Assembly (NCBI GenBank): GCA_011390785.1
Contig: JAABRR010000011.1
Location: forward strand, 62,001-126,000
DNA from: Sphingobacteriia bacterium
GTDB lineage: Bacteria; Bacteroidota; Bacteroidia; Bacteroidales; UBA7960
Reading direction: 5' to 3'
DNA length: 64,000 bases
The notes under the pieces: model-generated
Database searches by the model: none
Told to the model about the DNA's origin: nothing
The model's input: the letters and a program-made list of their open reading frames with translations, nothing else
In this document: positions 37,186 to 45,960 of the stretch, in pieces
Layout of the letters: every line of letters begins with the position of its first letter
Position numbering within the stretch: position 1 is the first letter of the stretch
Made by a program: the position numbers and the translations under genes

Positions 37186-38574
37186 ATGTTCGCTAAAAAT
37201 GTTTATTCAGAGAGAAGAAAAAAACTAGTTTCATCATTGTCAACTGGCATTGTTTTTTTCCCCGGTAACGGTAATGCACCTATGAATTACACATCTAATG
37301 TTTATCCGTGGCGGCAAGATAGCAATTTTCTTTACTTTTTTGGCCTTGACTATACAAATATGGCAGCCATAATTGACCTTGACAGCGGAACAGAGCATCT
37401 TTTTGGTAATGATGTAAATATAGACGATATTATTTGGATGGGACCCCAAATTTCAACTGCTGAAAAAGCTGCTTTATGTGGAGTTGAAAACTATCATCCA
37501 TATCATGAGATAAAAGAATTGATTTCGCTGGCTGTAAAATCAGGTAGAAAAATTCATTTCACACCTCCTTATCGGGCAGAAAATAAGATTTTGCTCTCTA
37601 CCCTTACCGGCCTTCCTGTTGAAAATATTAAAAATAACGCATCAGTTGAGTTAATTAAAGCCATTGTAGCTTTGCGTTCCGTAAAAGACGAACTGGAAAT
37701 TGGAGAAATTGAAAAGGCTATTAATACGGGATGGAATATGCACACTACAGCTATGCGAATGGCCAAACAGGGTATTGTTGAGCAGGAAATTGCCGCAGCA
37801 GTTGAGAGTATTGCTCTGGCGGCAGGCGGAATGTTATCATTCCCGGCTATAATTAGTATCAGAGGCGAAACGCTCCACAACCATTACCATGGTAATACCC
37901 TAAAAGAAAATGATTTGCTTCTGGTAGATACGGGAGCTGAAACGGCTATGCATTATGCTTCAGATCATACGCGCACCACACCGGTTGGCGGAAAATTTAC
38001 AACAAAGCAAAAAGATATATACGAGGCTGTACTTGAAACACTTAATACCTCCATTCATGCAATCAAACCTGGCGTTACCAACTACAGTAATCATCTGCTG
38101 GCAGCCACAACACTAACTTCCAGGTTAAAAGATCTTGGACTGATGAAAGGAGATATTTCTTCGGCGGTAGAGCAAGGTGCTCATGCATTGTTTTTTCCAC
38201 ATGGCCTGGGTCATATGATGGGATTAGATGTACATGATATGGAAGATCTGGGAGAAGATTATGTAGGGTATGATGATGAAATAAGAAGATCTGAGGTTTT
38301 TGGTACATCATTTTTACGACTTGGACGTAGATATGAGCCAGGTTTTGTATTGACTGTTGAACCGGGCTGCTATTTCATTCCTGCGCTTATTGATCAATGG
38401 CAGGGGGCCAATAAGTTTGCCGAATTTATTAACTACGACAAAATAAATGAGTACCGGGACTTTGGGGGTATCAGGATTGAAGATGATGTGCTTGTTACAA
38501 GAGATGGATACCAGGTTCTGGGTAAACCTATTCCAAAATCAGTAGCTGAAGTTGAAGATCTGGCATCTGAATGA
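37186..38574 (+). CDS. pepP: Xaa-Pro aminopeptidase (aminopeptidase P family)
   Basis: This 462-residue M24 metallopeptidase removes N-terminal residues before proline. The N-terminal creatinase-like domain (about 1-165; LSTGIVFFPGNGNAPMNYTSN, YPWRQDSNFLYFFGLD) precedes the pita-bread domain. The metal ligands are Asp in LLVDTGAET and DHTRT, His in FFPHGLGHMMGLDVHDM, Glu in TVEPGCYFIP and Glu in GGIRIEDDVLVT. All five are present, so a di-manganese enzyme is expected. It is cytoplasmic: no signal peptide. Followed by a weak hairpin terminator. Confidence 0.94.
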   Translation: MFAKNVYSERRKKLVSSLSTGIVFFPGNGNAPMNYTSNVYPWRQDSNFLYFFGLDYTNMAAIIDLDSGTEHLFGNDVNIDDIIWMGPQISTAEKAALCGVENYHPYHEIKELISLAVKSGRKIHFTPPYRAENKILLSTLTGLPVENIKNNASVELIKAIVALRSVKDELEIGEIEKAINTGWNMHTTAMRMAKQGIVEQEIAAAVESIALAAGGMLSFPAIISIRGETLHNHYHGNTLKENDLLLVDTGAETAMHYASDHTRTTPVGGKFTTKQKDIYEAVLETLNTSIHAIKPGVTNYSNHLLAATTLTSRLKDLGLMKGDISSAVEQGAHALFFPHGLGHMMGLDVHDMEDLGEDYVGYDDEIRRSEVFGTSFLRLGRRYEPGFVLTVEPGCYFIPALIDQWQGANKFAEFINYDKINEYRDFGGIRIEDDVLVTRDGYQVLGKPIPKSVAEVEDLASE

Positions 38575-38594
38575 TTACTTCGAAACATAAAAAA

Positions 38595-38620
38595 CCCCGT
38601 CATTAAATGACAGGGCTCTT
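38595..38620 (+). terminator. weak intrinsic terminator after pepP
   Basis: CCCCGTCATT (38595-38604) pairs with AATGACAGGG (38606-38615) with one mismatch and a tiny loop, followed by a mixed CTCTTTCTT run. It is 20 bp after the pepP stop. Confidence 0.5.
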
Positions 38621-38699
38621 TCTTGGGGGGAGGCGGTTGTTCCTTTGGTGAAACAACAATTATCTTAACATTCCAGGGATAATACTTTTATAATTACGA

Positions 38700-38915
38700 T
38701 CAATTATTTTCGTAATTAAACTTTTTTTTAAGATGTACCTTTGCGGGATGATCCTGCTCAATTATTATATAGTCTATGCCATGTAACTCGCACCAGTCAG
38801 AAAAGTCATCTTCACTATTACTGTTTTCTTTAAAGTCACTTATCAGGTGTTGCTCAATGCATACCAGATTATCTCTGGTTTTAAGCAATTTTAAAACAAT
38901 ATCTCTGTAGGTCAT
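38700..38915 (-). CDS. small hypothetical protein
   Basis: This 71-residue protein is mixed helical, with an acidic middle (SNSEDDFSDW) and a hydrophobic strand (IDYIIIEQD), then a basic end. There is no signal peptide or known motif. Codon use looks normal for the window and the frame is clean. A second small frame ends 39 bp upstream on the same strand, so the two may be co-transcribed. Function unknown; a real gene is likely but not certain. Confidence 0.5.
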   Translation of the reverse strand: MTYRDIVLKLLKTRDNLVCIEQHLISDFKENSNSEDDFSDWCELHGIDYIIIEQDHPAKVHLKKKFNYENN

Positions 38916-38954
38916 GGCAGTGTGGTATGTAGTAATAATGGAATGCTCGGTGGT

Positions 38955-39119
38955 CTAAGCCCGGCTAAGATGTAAAGCCGAAAGTTGTCTTTGAATCTCT
39001 TTATAACTCTTAATAAGTTTTGAGATTAACTCACACTCACGTGTATTGAGAAGGTAAACAACTTCCTTGTTGTTTTCAAGATCCCTTAAATACTCAAGTT
39101 CTTTATCGGATAGCATCAT
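38955..39119 (-). CDS. very small helical hypothetical protein
   Basis: The 54-codon frame on the minus strand starts ATGATG at 39119 and ends TAG at 38955. The product begins MMLSDKELEYLRDLENN and ends with RQLSALHLSRA. It is highly charged and predicted to be almost all helix with heptad-like leucines, which looks protein-like rather than random. It is followed 39 bp later by the 71-residue gene on the same strand. No function can be assigned. Confidence 0.45.
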   Translation of the reverse strand: MMLSDKELEYLRDLENNKEVVYLLNTRECELISKLIKSYKEIQRQLSALHLSRA

Positions 39120-39358
39120 GATTGTTTCTTTTATATAAATGAAATTCTTTATATTGAAGTGTTGATTTGCTAAATCTCCAAAACAAAATTACCTTATCAC
39201 TCACCAAATAAGATCATGCATTTTACCTGATTTTTGTAGGTGAAAAACCCGGTTCTGAAATAATCATGAGAAATTTATAGTTTAGATGCTGGAAATCAAA
39301 TTTTTATAAATATTTCGACATACAGGATATATTTTATCCCAAACAGCTATAAATATAA

Positions 39359-39390
39359 AATGGCAAACAGATGGGTATCTGTCTGCCATT
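39359..39390 (-). terminator. intrinsic terminator after pgi
   Basis: AATGGCAAACAGAT (39359-39372) pairs with ATCTGTCTGCCATT (39377-39390) with one mismatch around a GGGT loop, and minus-strand reading continues into TTTTATATTT. It begins 23 bp after the pgi stop codon. The other side also has a short T-run, so weak bidirectional action is possible. Confidence 0.8.
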
Positions 39391-39412
39391 TTTCTGCTCT
39401 CATCAGGATTAA

Positions 39413-40759
39413 CTAGGAAATCCTTTTTTTAAGTGCTATTGTTTGTTCTTCAAAACCAGGTTTTTCAAGTAAAGCAAACATATTTTTCTTGTAAGCTTCT
39501 ACTCCTGGCTGATCAAAAGGATTTACCCCAAGAATATAGCCGCTTATTGCACAAGCCATCTCAAAGAAATACACCAACTCTCCGAGTACTTTCTCATCGA
39601 TATGTGGTAGAATTACTTCAAGATTGGGTACCTGCCCGTCAATATGTGCAAGCATTGTTCCTTCCTCTGCCATTTTGTTAACGTAGCTGAGGCGTTTTCC
39701 CGACATAAAGTTAAGCCCGTCAAGGTTGTCATTATCAAAGGGAATTTTTAGGTTATTTTTGGGATTTTCAACCCTAATAACTGTTTCAAAAATATTCCTT
39801 AACCCCTGCTGTATATACTGCCCCATGGAGTGCAAATCGGTAGTGAGATTTACCCCTGCAGGAAAAATTCCTTTGTTGTCCTTTCCTTCACTCTCACCAT
39901 AAAGCTGTTTCCACCATTCAACAAAATACATCAGATTGGGCGTATAAGAAGCCAGTATTTCAGTAGTTTTGCCTTTTCGATAAAGGATATTCCTTACCAC
40001 GGCGTATAAAGCAGCAGGATTTGCATAAAGGTTATTTTCCTGTTTCAGGAATACCTGCATGTTTCTGGCGCCTTGAATAAAATCAGCGATATTAAATCCT
40101 GCAACTGCAATAGGCAACAATCCAACGGGAGTAAGTACTGAATATCTTCCCCCAACATCATCAGGGATAATATAAGATTTATAACCTTTCTCATCGGCCA
40201 GAGTCTTCAGAGCGCCTCGTTGAGCATCGGTTATAGCAACAATACGATTTACTGCATTTGTTTCCCCATATTTTCTTTCAAGATGCTCACGCAACAACCG
40301 GAAGGCAATTGCAGGTTCTGTGGTAGTACCCGACTTACTGATTACGATAACAGAATATTCTTTCTCATTAAGCAGATCAAGAAGTTCAGCCATATAATCT
40401 TCGCCTATATTTTGTCCTGCGTAAATAATAAAAGGACTTTGCCCCTGGTCCTGTAACGCGGAAAAATTGCTGTTAAGAGCGTCAATAATTGCCCTGGCGC
40501 CCAGATAAGATCCTCCAATTCCCACCACAACAACTATTTGCGATTGTTTGCGAATGAGAGATGCTGTTTGCTCAAGATCATTTAAGAAATCTTCATTAAT
40601 TTCAGAAGGTAATTCTACCCATCCCAGAAAATCGTTTCCTGCGCCACTTTTCTGATAAACTTTTTTTTGTTGAAGCTTAGCTTCAGACTGAAACAGCTTA
40701 ATTTCCTGCTCGGAAATAAAACCAGCAACTTTATCAATATTTAATTTTAATTGGATCAT
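39413..40759 (-). CDS. pgi: glucose-6-phosphate isomerase
   Basis: Pgi interconverts glucose-6-phosphate and fructose-6-phosphate in glycolysis and gluconeogenesis. The 448-residue protein is of the shorter bacterial type (about 445-450 residues, as in Bacteroides and Bacillus). It has VVVGIGGSYLGARA, VISKSGTTTEPAIAFR, DVGGRYSVLTPVGLLP, the catalytic Glu region GEGKDNKGIFPAGVNLTTDLHSMGQ-like segment (read in parts: YGESEGKDNKGIFPA and TDLHSMGQYIQQG), and NPFDQPGVEAYK at the C-terminus. It starts 9 bp after infB on the same strand and ends at a good terminator, so it may be the last gene of the rimP-nusA-infB transcript. Confidence 0.97.
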   Translation of the reverse strand: MIQLKLNIDKVAGFISEQEIKLFQSEAKLQQKKVYQKSGAGNDFLGWVELPSEINEDFLNDLEQTASLIRKQSQIVVVVGIGGSYLGARAIIDALNSNFSALQDQGQSPFIIYAGQNIGEDYMAELLDLLNEKEYSVIVISKSGTTTEPAIAFRLLREHLERKYGETNAVNRIVAITDAQRGALKTLADEKGYKSYIIPDDVGGRYSVLTPVGLLPIAVAGFNIADFIQGARNMQVFLKQENNLYANPAALYAVVRNILYRKGKTTEILASYTPNLMYFVEWWKQLYGESEGKDNKGIFPAGVNLTTDLHSMGQYIQQGLRNIFETVIRVENPKNNLKIPFDNDNLDGLNFMSGKRLSYVNKMAEEGTMLAHIDGQVPNLEVILPHIDEKVLGELVYFFEMACAISGYILGVNPFDQPGVEAYKKNMFALLEKPGFEEQTIALKKRIS

Positions 40760-40768
40760 AATCGTTTA

Positions 40769-43700
40769 TTATTCAAGTTTACGAGCAATTTCAACGGTTT
40801 CGTAAGCTTCAATAATATCTCCCACTTTAATATCATTGAAACGATCAATGTTAAGTCCGCATTCGTAACCTGAAGATACTTCCTTCACATCATCCTTAAA
40901 TCTCTTCAAGGATCCAAGATAACCGGTATAAACAACAATGCCATCGCGAATAACCCTTATTTTTGAATTACGATGTATCTTACCGTCCAGAACCATACAA
41001 CCAGCAATAGTACCCACCTTGGTAATCTTAAAGGTTTCGCGCACTTCAATATTGGCAGTGATTTTCTCTTCAATTTCGGGAGAAAGCATACCTTCAATGG
41101 CAGATTTAATCTCGTTTATTGCGTTGTAAATAACTGAGTAGATTCGAATATCTATTTCTTCATTTTCGGCAAGTTTACGTGCCGCCATTGATGGCCTTAC
41201 CTGGAAGCCTACAATAACTGCATTGGAAGCAGAAGCAAGTAGCACATCACCTTCGGTTATAGAACCAACTGCCTTATGGATAATGTTAACCTGAACTTCT
41301 TCAGTAGAAAGTTTGAGCAATGAGTCGGCAAGGGCCTCAACAGAACCATCCACATCGCCTTTAATTATCACATTAAGTTCTTTGAAATCGCCAATAGCAA
41401 TACGACGGCCAATTTCATCAAGAGTAATGTGTTTCTGGGTACGCAAACCCTGCTCTCGAATAAGCTGCTGCCTTTTGGACGTAATGGATTTGGCTTCCTG
41501 TTCATCCCTTACCACATGGAAAGTATCTCCGGCCTGAGGCGCCCCATCAAGACCAAGAATAAGGGCTGGAGTTGCCGGGCCTGTTTCTTTAATACGCACA
41601 TTTCTTTCATTGAACATTGCCTTAACACGTCCATGTGTATTTCCTGCCACAACAATATCTCCTACCTCGAGGGTTCCGTTTTGTACAAGAATCGTAGCCA
41701 AATAACCTCTACCCTTGTCGAGTGAAGATTCGATTACCGTTCCAGATGCCAGTTTATCCGGGTTTGCCTGCAGGTCTAGAAGCTCGGCTTCAAGCAATAC
41801 CTTTTCAAGCAATTTGTCAATATTTACACCATTTTTAGCAGATATCTCCTGACTTTGGTATTTTCCACCCCAGTCTTCAACAAGAATGTTGATTTTGGAG
41901 AGTTCTTCTTTCACCCTTTCAATATTGGCATTGGCCTTATCAATTTTATTGATGGCAATAACAAGGGGAACTCCAGCTGCCTGGGCATGATTGATGGCTT
42001 CAACGGTTTGAGGCATCACATTGTCATCAGCGGCAACCACAATAATGGCTACATCGGTAACTTTGGCACCTCTGGCACGCATGGCAGTAAAAGCTTCATG
42101 ACCGGGTGTGTCCAGAAATGTGATCATTTTCCCATCTTCCAACTGAACAGAATAGGCACCAATATGCTGCGTTATACCTCCTGCTTCGCCGGCAATAACG
42201 TTAGCATGTCTGATCTGGTCGAGTAAAGATGTTTTACCATGGTCAACGTGGCCCATAACCGTAACAATAGGGGCTCGGCTTTTCAATTGGTCTGGAGTAT
42301 CTTCTTCTTCAATGATTACTTCCTGCGCATCTACACTTACAAAGTCAACTTCGTAACCAAATTCATCTGCTACAATAGTAATAGTTTCAGCATCAAGTCT
42401 TTGGTTTATAGAAACAACAAGGCCAAGGCTCATGCAAGTAGATATAATATTAATAACAGGTACATTCATCAGGCTGGCCAACTCGTTGGCAGACACGAAT
42501 TCTGTTACTTTAAGGATTTTTTCTTCCGATTCAGCTTGTTCAGTCTCCTGAATTCTTTGTCTTTGTTGGATATCCCGCTTTTGCCGACGATGCTTCGCGG
42601 CCTTTGATTTTCCAGTACCACTGAGAGAAGCAAGTGTTTCACGAATCTGGCGTGAGATTTCTTCGTCACTTACTTCAGGTTTAACGTAATCTTTTTTAAC
42701 AACCTTTTTACCTTTGGATTGCTGCTGTTGCTGGGTATTAGGCTGATTTTTCTGTGGTTTCCGTTGCAGGTTCTTCTGATCGGTTTTGTCTCCAGCTTGT
42801 TGCTGGCGATTATCAGCACCGGTTTTGGGAGAACTTGCAGACTTGTCGCTTTCCTGAACTTTTTCTTTGCGTATTCTTTTGCGTTTTCGCTTCTTGGGTT
42901 TATCAGCATCAGATGAAGACGCAACAGGCTTTTTGCTCTTATCTCGTGCAGCTGGCAGCTCCATTTTCCCAAGTATGGTAACTCCTTCTAATTTCTTTAT
43001 TTCTGTTTTATAGATGTTATCTTTCTGCTTCGAAGTTTTTTCACTTTCTACAGGCGTTTCTGCTGCTGCCGGTATTTCATGTTCAGCAGAAGTATCATCT
43101 TCTGCGGGGGTTGATTTCTGGGTAGAGGGAGAATCTTCTTTATCCAGAGGAACATCTTCATCAACGTTTTTTTCTGCTTTAGGCTCTTTTTCAAGCTTTT
43201 CTTCTTTTGTATCTGCCTTAATATCGATAGCGTCAGTAGTCTTTTCTTCTTTATGATCAGCAGCAGTAGTTAATTCTTCTTTGGATTCTGTTGCGGATAT
43301 TTTATCAGTAGGTTTGGCTGCAGGCTTTTGTGATTCTGTTTCGGGAACATCTTTTTCCTTTTTACTTTCACCAGATGGTTTTTCCTCAGCCTGTATTTGC
43401 TTTTTCTCTGGTTCGGAAACTTGCTTTTCAGAATCATCCTTTTTGATAACTAATGGCTTTTCATCTTTTGGTGAAGATTTTCCTTTCATCTGGTCAGCAT
43501 CGAGCTTACCTAAAATTTTGGGACCACTAAGGCGGACTTTTTCTTTTAAGAAATCAGATTCAGACTTATCTGCATGGGCTGTTGGGGTAGTTTCTGACAT
43601 CGAAGATTTAATATCTTTAATAAGCAAGTCTCGGTCTTCTTCGTCGTCGTCTTCTTTTTTCGGAATTTGCTTATTGATAACTTCATCTGCTTGTTCACCT

Positions 43701-43945
43701 TCTGGGATTGAAATGCTTTCCCGTTTGGTAAAACTTAAACCTGTTTTCCGCACTTCATCTTTAAAGCTTTTTTCTTTCTGAAATTCTTTGGCCAAAATAA
43801 GGTAGGCGTCCTCAGATATTTTAGTATTCGGATTAGAGTCGATGGCCATGCCTTTTTTAGCTAAAAAATCAACAATGGTATTTGTACCAATGTTAAACTC
43901 TCTTGCTATTTTACTTAATCTTAATACCTTGGTGCCTTCTGTCAT
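40769..43945 (-). CDS. infB: translation initiation factor IF-2
   Basis: This 1058-residue GTPase places initiator tRNA on the 30S subunit. The start at ATG 43945 gives [20 protein letters not shown], the expected IF2 N-terminal helix; a frame from 44017 adds a non-family stretch and would overlap nusA. About 450 residues of Glu/Lys/Pro/Ser-rich linker follow. The second IF2-N domain comes next ([19 protein letters not shown]), then the G domain ([51 protein letters not shown]), the beta-barrel domains and the C2 tRNA-binding domain ([20 protein letters not shown]). The long charged linker is usual for Bacteroidota. Confidence 0.97.
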   Translation of the reverse strand: MTEGTKVLRLSKIAREFNIGTNTIVDFLAKKGMAIDSNPNTKISEDAYLILAKEFQKEKSFKDEVRKTGLSFTKRESISIPEGEQADEVINKQIPKKEDDDEEDRDLLIKDIKSSMSETTPTAHADKSESDFLKEKVRLSGPKILGKLDADQMKGKSSPKDEKPLVIKKDDSEKQVSEPEKKQIQAEEKPSGESKKEKDVPETESQKPAAKPTDKISATESKEELTTAADHKEEKTTDAIDIKADTKEEKLEKEPKAEKNVDEDVPLDKEDSPSTQKSTPAEDDTSAEHEIPAAAETPVESEKTSKQKDNIYKTEIKKLEGVTILGKMELPAARDKSKKPVASSSDADKPKKRKRKRIRKEKVQESDKSASSPKTGADNRQQQAGDKTDQKNLQRKPQKNQPNTQQQQQSKGKKVVKKDYVKPEVSDEEISRQIRETLASLSGTGKSKAAKHRRQKRDIQQRQRIQETEQAESEEKILKVTEFVSANELASLMNVPVINIISTCMSLGLVVSINQRLDAETITIVADEFGYEVDFVSVDAQEVIIEEEDTPDQLKSRAPIVTVMGHVDHGKTSLLDQIRHANVIAGEAGGITQHIGAYSVQLEDGKMITFLDTPGHEAFTAMRARGAKVTDVAIIVVAADDNVMPQTVEAINHAQAAGVPLVIAINKIDKANANIERVKEELSKINILVEDWGGKYQSQEISAKNGVNIDKLLEKVLLEAELLDLQANPDKLASGTVIESSLDKGRGYLATILVQNGTLEVGDIVVAGNTHGRVKAMFNERNVRIKETGPATPALILGLDGAPQAGDTFHVVRDEQEAKSITSKRQQLIREQGLRTQKHITLDEIGRRIAIGDFKELNVIIKGDVDGSVEALADSLLKLSTEEVQVNIIHKAVGSITEGDVLLASASNAVIVGFQVRPSMAARKLAENEEIDIRIYSVIYNAINEIKSAIEGMLSPEIEEKITANIEVRETFKITKVGTIAGCMVLDGKIHRNSKIRVIRDGIVVYTGYLGSLKRFKDDVKEVSSGYECGLNIDRFNDIKVGDIIEAYETVEIARKLE

Positions 43946-44009
43946 ATTGGAATCCTGATTTACAAAAAAATTTTGAAGCCTGTGAAAAATGTGTGCAAAG
44001 TTATATAAT

Positions 44010-45251
44010 TTATTCAAATTCTGCCTTTAATATACTTAATACTTCCTTTATGGTTTCTTCTTCAAGATCAACCCGAAGAACCAGATCTTTAAGCGATTGA
44101 TTGAGAATACTCTTTGCTGTATCAAGGCCAACAAGCTTAAACTCATCAATAATCCACTGCTCAATTTCATCAGCGAATTCCTGAATATCAACATCTTCTG
44201 AATCCTGATCAGTATCTCTGTAAACATCAATCTCGTAACCGGTAAGGCTACCAGCCAGTTTAATATTAAAACCACCTTTGCCAATTGCCATAGAAACCTG
44301 ATCGGGTTTCAGAAATACTTCGGCTCTTTTATTGGCCTCATCAATGTTTATTGAAGTTATTTTAGCAGGGCTTAACGCTCTGGAGATATAAAGCGTAGGG
44401 TTGGAAGTAAAATTAATTACATCAATATTCTCATTTCTGAGTTCCCTAACAATACCATGTATGCGTGAACCTTTCATACCTACGCAGGCACCTACAGGAT
44501 CGATTCGATCATCATATGATTCTACAGCAACCTTTGCTCTTTCTCCCGGAGCTCTTACAATTTTCTTAATGGTTATAAGGCCATCATGTACTTCGGGTAC
44601 TTCTTGTTCGAAGAGTCTTTCAAGAAAAACATTAGATGTACGTGAAAGAATAATTACCGGGTTGTTATTTTTTATTTCTACTCTTGCAACAACAGCTCTT
44701 ACTGTATCTCCTTTGTGAAATCTGTCGGATGGAATTTGCTCAGTTTTAGGCAGCATCAACTCAATATTTTCATCATCCAGTGCCAGTAATTCTTTCTTCC
44801 AAACCTGGTAAACCTCGGCAGTAATCAACTCTCCAACTCTTTCCTGATATTTTTTGTATACACTGTCCTTTTCCAGCTCTAATACCTTGGTTGCCAGATT
44901 TTGCCTAATAGAAAGGATTTCCCTACGGCCAAAATCTGACAATTTAACGGGTTCAGAAACATCTTCCCCAATTTCAAAGTCGGGTTCAATCATAATCGCT
45001 TCAGAATATTCAATCTCCTGGTTAGGATCTTCAACTGCTCCATCTTCAACGATAACCCTATTGCGCCAAACTTCAAGGTCGCCTTTATCAATATTCACGA
45101 TGATATCGAAATTATCAGCCGAACCATATTTTTTCAGCAACATGTTCCTGAAAACATCTTCAACAATAATCATCATCGTAGGGCGGTCAATGTTTTTTAA
45201 CTCCTTAAATTCGGAAAACGATTCGACCAGATTTATACTTTCCATTTGCAT
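44010..45251 (-). CDS. nusA: transcription termination/antitermination protein NusA
   Basis: NusA binds RNA polymerase and nascent RNA and affects pausing, termination and antitermination. The 413-residue protein has the N-terminal polymerase-binding domain ([29 protein letters not shown]-type acidic hairpin), an S1 domain (about 125-200) and KH domains with [27 protein letters not shown] and [18 protein letters not shown]. It ends with one short acidic helix set, without the two extra acidic repeats of enterobacterial NusA; that short form is normal here. Between rimP and infB in the classical order. Confidence 0.96.
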   Translation of the reverse strand: MQMESINLVESFSEFKELKNIDRPTMMIIVEDVFRNMLLKKYGSADNFDIIVNIDKGDLEVWRNRVIVEDGAVEDPNQEIEYSEAIMIEPDFEIGEDVSEPVKLSDFGRREILSIRQNLATKVLELEKDSVYKKYQERVGELITAEVYQVWKKELLALDDENIELMLPKTEQIPSDRFHKGDTVRAVVARVEIKNNNPVIILSRTSNVFLERLFEQEVPEVHDGLITIKKIVRAPGERAKVAVESYDDRIDPVGACVGMKGSRIHGIVRELRNENIDVINFTSNPTLYISRALSPAKITSINIDEANKRAEVFLKPDQVSMAIGKGGFNIKLAGSLTGYEIDVYRDTDQDSEDVDIQEFADEIEQWIIDEFKLVGLDTAKSILNQSLKDLVLRVDLEEETIKEVLSILKAEFE

Positions 45252-45290
45252 GAATAATTAAAACAGATTTTTACTTTGTAAATTAAATTT

Positions 45291-45767
45291 TTAAGCAGAT
45301 TTAAAAGAAACCTGCACTTTTACATCTTTTGCATTATCGTAAGAAAAAAACTGAACAGGATCTTCGGCTGGTGTAACATCCTTTTTCTTTTTTTTCGGTA
45401 ATTCTTTTTCAATGGTAAAGCCTTTATCATCGGCATTAATAAGCAACCCTACAATTTTCTTATCATCATGCCCCATAAAAACAATATTTCGGCCAATGTT
45501 CTTTTTAAATTGCCGGGACATGGTAAGGGGGTTATTGATACCAACAGAAGAAACTTCGAGCTCAAAATCTTCAACATCTCTGTCGAATGACGATTCAATA
45601 TGACGACTAACCGCTACACAGTTGCTTATGGGAACGCCTTTATCACCATCAAGAAAAACACTAATATGATTACGTCCTGAAACCTTAATATCCACTACAA
45701 ATAATTGTGGATCATAACTGGCCAGAAAATCTTCAACCAGATTTTTCACAGTGCTTTTATCAATCAT
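45291..45767 (-). CDS. rimP: ribosome maturation factor RimP
   Basis: RimP helps assemble the 30S subunit, including uS12 incorporation. The 158-residue protein has the alpha/beta N-domain with ISVFLDGDKGVPISNCVAVSRHIESSFDRDVEDFELEVSS (seen in parts: DGDKGVPISNC, EDFELEVSSVGINNPLTM) and the SH3-like C-domain NIVFMGHDDKKIVGLL. The family motif usually reads EVSSPGxxRPL; here it is EVSSVGINNPL, a Bacteroidota-type variant. First gene of rimP-nusA-infB, with a good promoter at 45861-45891 and a hairpin in the leader. Confidence 0.94.
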   Translation of the reverse strand: MIDKSTVKNLVEDFLASYDPQLFVVDIKVSGRNHISVFLDGDKGVPISNCVAVSRHIESSFDRDVEDFELEVSSVGINNPLTMSRQFKKNIGRNIVFMGHDDKKIVGLLINADDKGFTIEKELPKKKKKDVTPAEDPVQFFSYDNAKDVKVQVSFKSA

Positions 45768-45813
45768 ACTAGCTAATTAGAGAGCTTAAGAGTTAAAGTT
45801 ATCACCAATAAAA

Positions 45814-45834
45814 CAGGGGACTAAAGGTCCCCTG
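45814..45834 (-). terminator. hairpin with U-run in the rimP leader (attenuator or terminator)
   Basis: CAGGGGAC (45814-45821) pairs perfectly with GTCCCCTG (45827-45834) around a 5-base loop; on the minus strand it is followed by TTTTATTGG. It could end transcripts from the upstream DUF2723 gene. Because it lies downstream of the predicted rimP promoter, it could also attenuate rimP-nusA-infB. Confidence 0.6.
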
Positions 45835-45860
45835 AAATGAACTTTTTTTAAAATACGGCG

Positions 45861-45891
45861 CAAAGTTAGTGAAAAAATCTAACTTCTCAAA
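45861..45891 (-). promoter_or_regulatory. predicted promoter of rimP-nusA-infB
   Basis: Minus-strand TTTG (45891-45888), a 19-base spacer and TAACTTTG (45868-45861) match both Bacteroidota promoter boxes. The spacer contains one arm of an inverted repeat, AAGTTAG (45863-45869) with CTAACTT (45879-45885), which could be an operator. Start of transcription would be near 45854. Confidence 0.6.
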
Positions 45892-45960
45892 AAATGTTCT
45901 GAATTATAGGTATTTGCGTCATCAATATTGTTTTTTTCCGTATACTTCTCCAATAACGTT

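Noticed and set aside
43014..43781. Ser/Phe-rich plus-strand frames opposite the infB linker
   Set aside because: These are complements of the Glu/Lys-rich low-complexity linker of IF-2, which gives long stop-free antisense runs.
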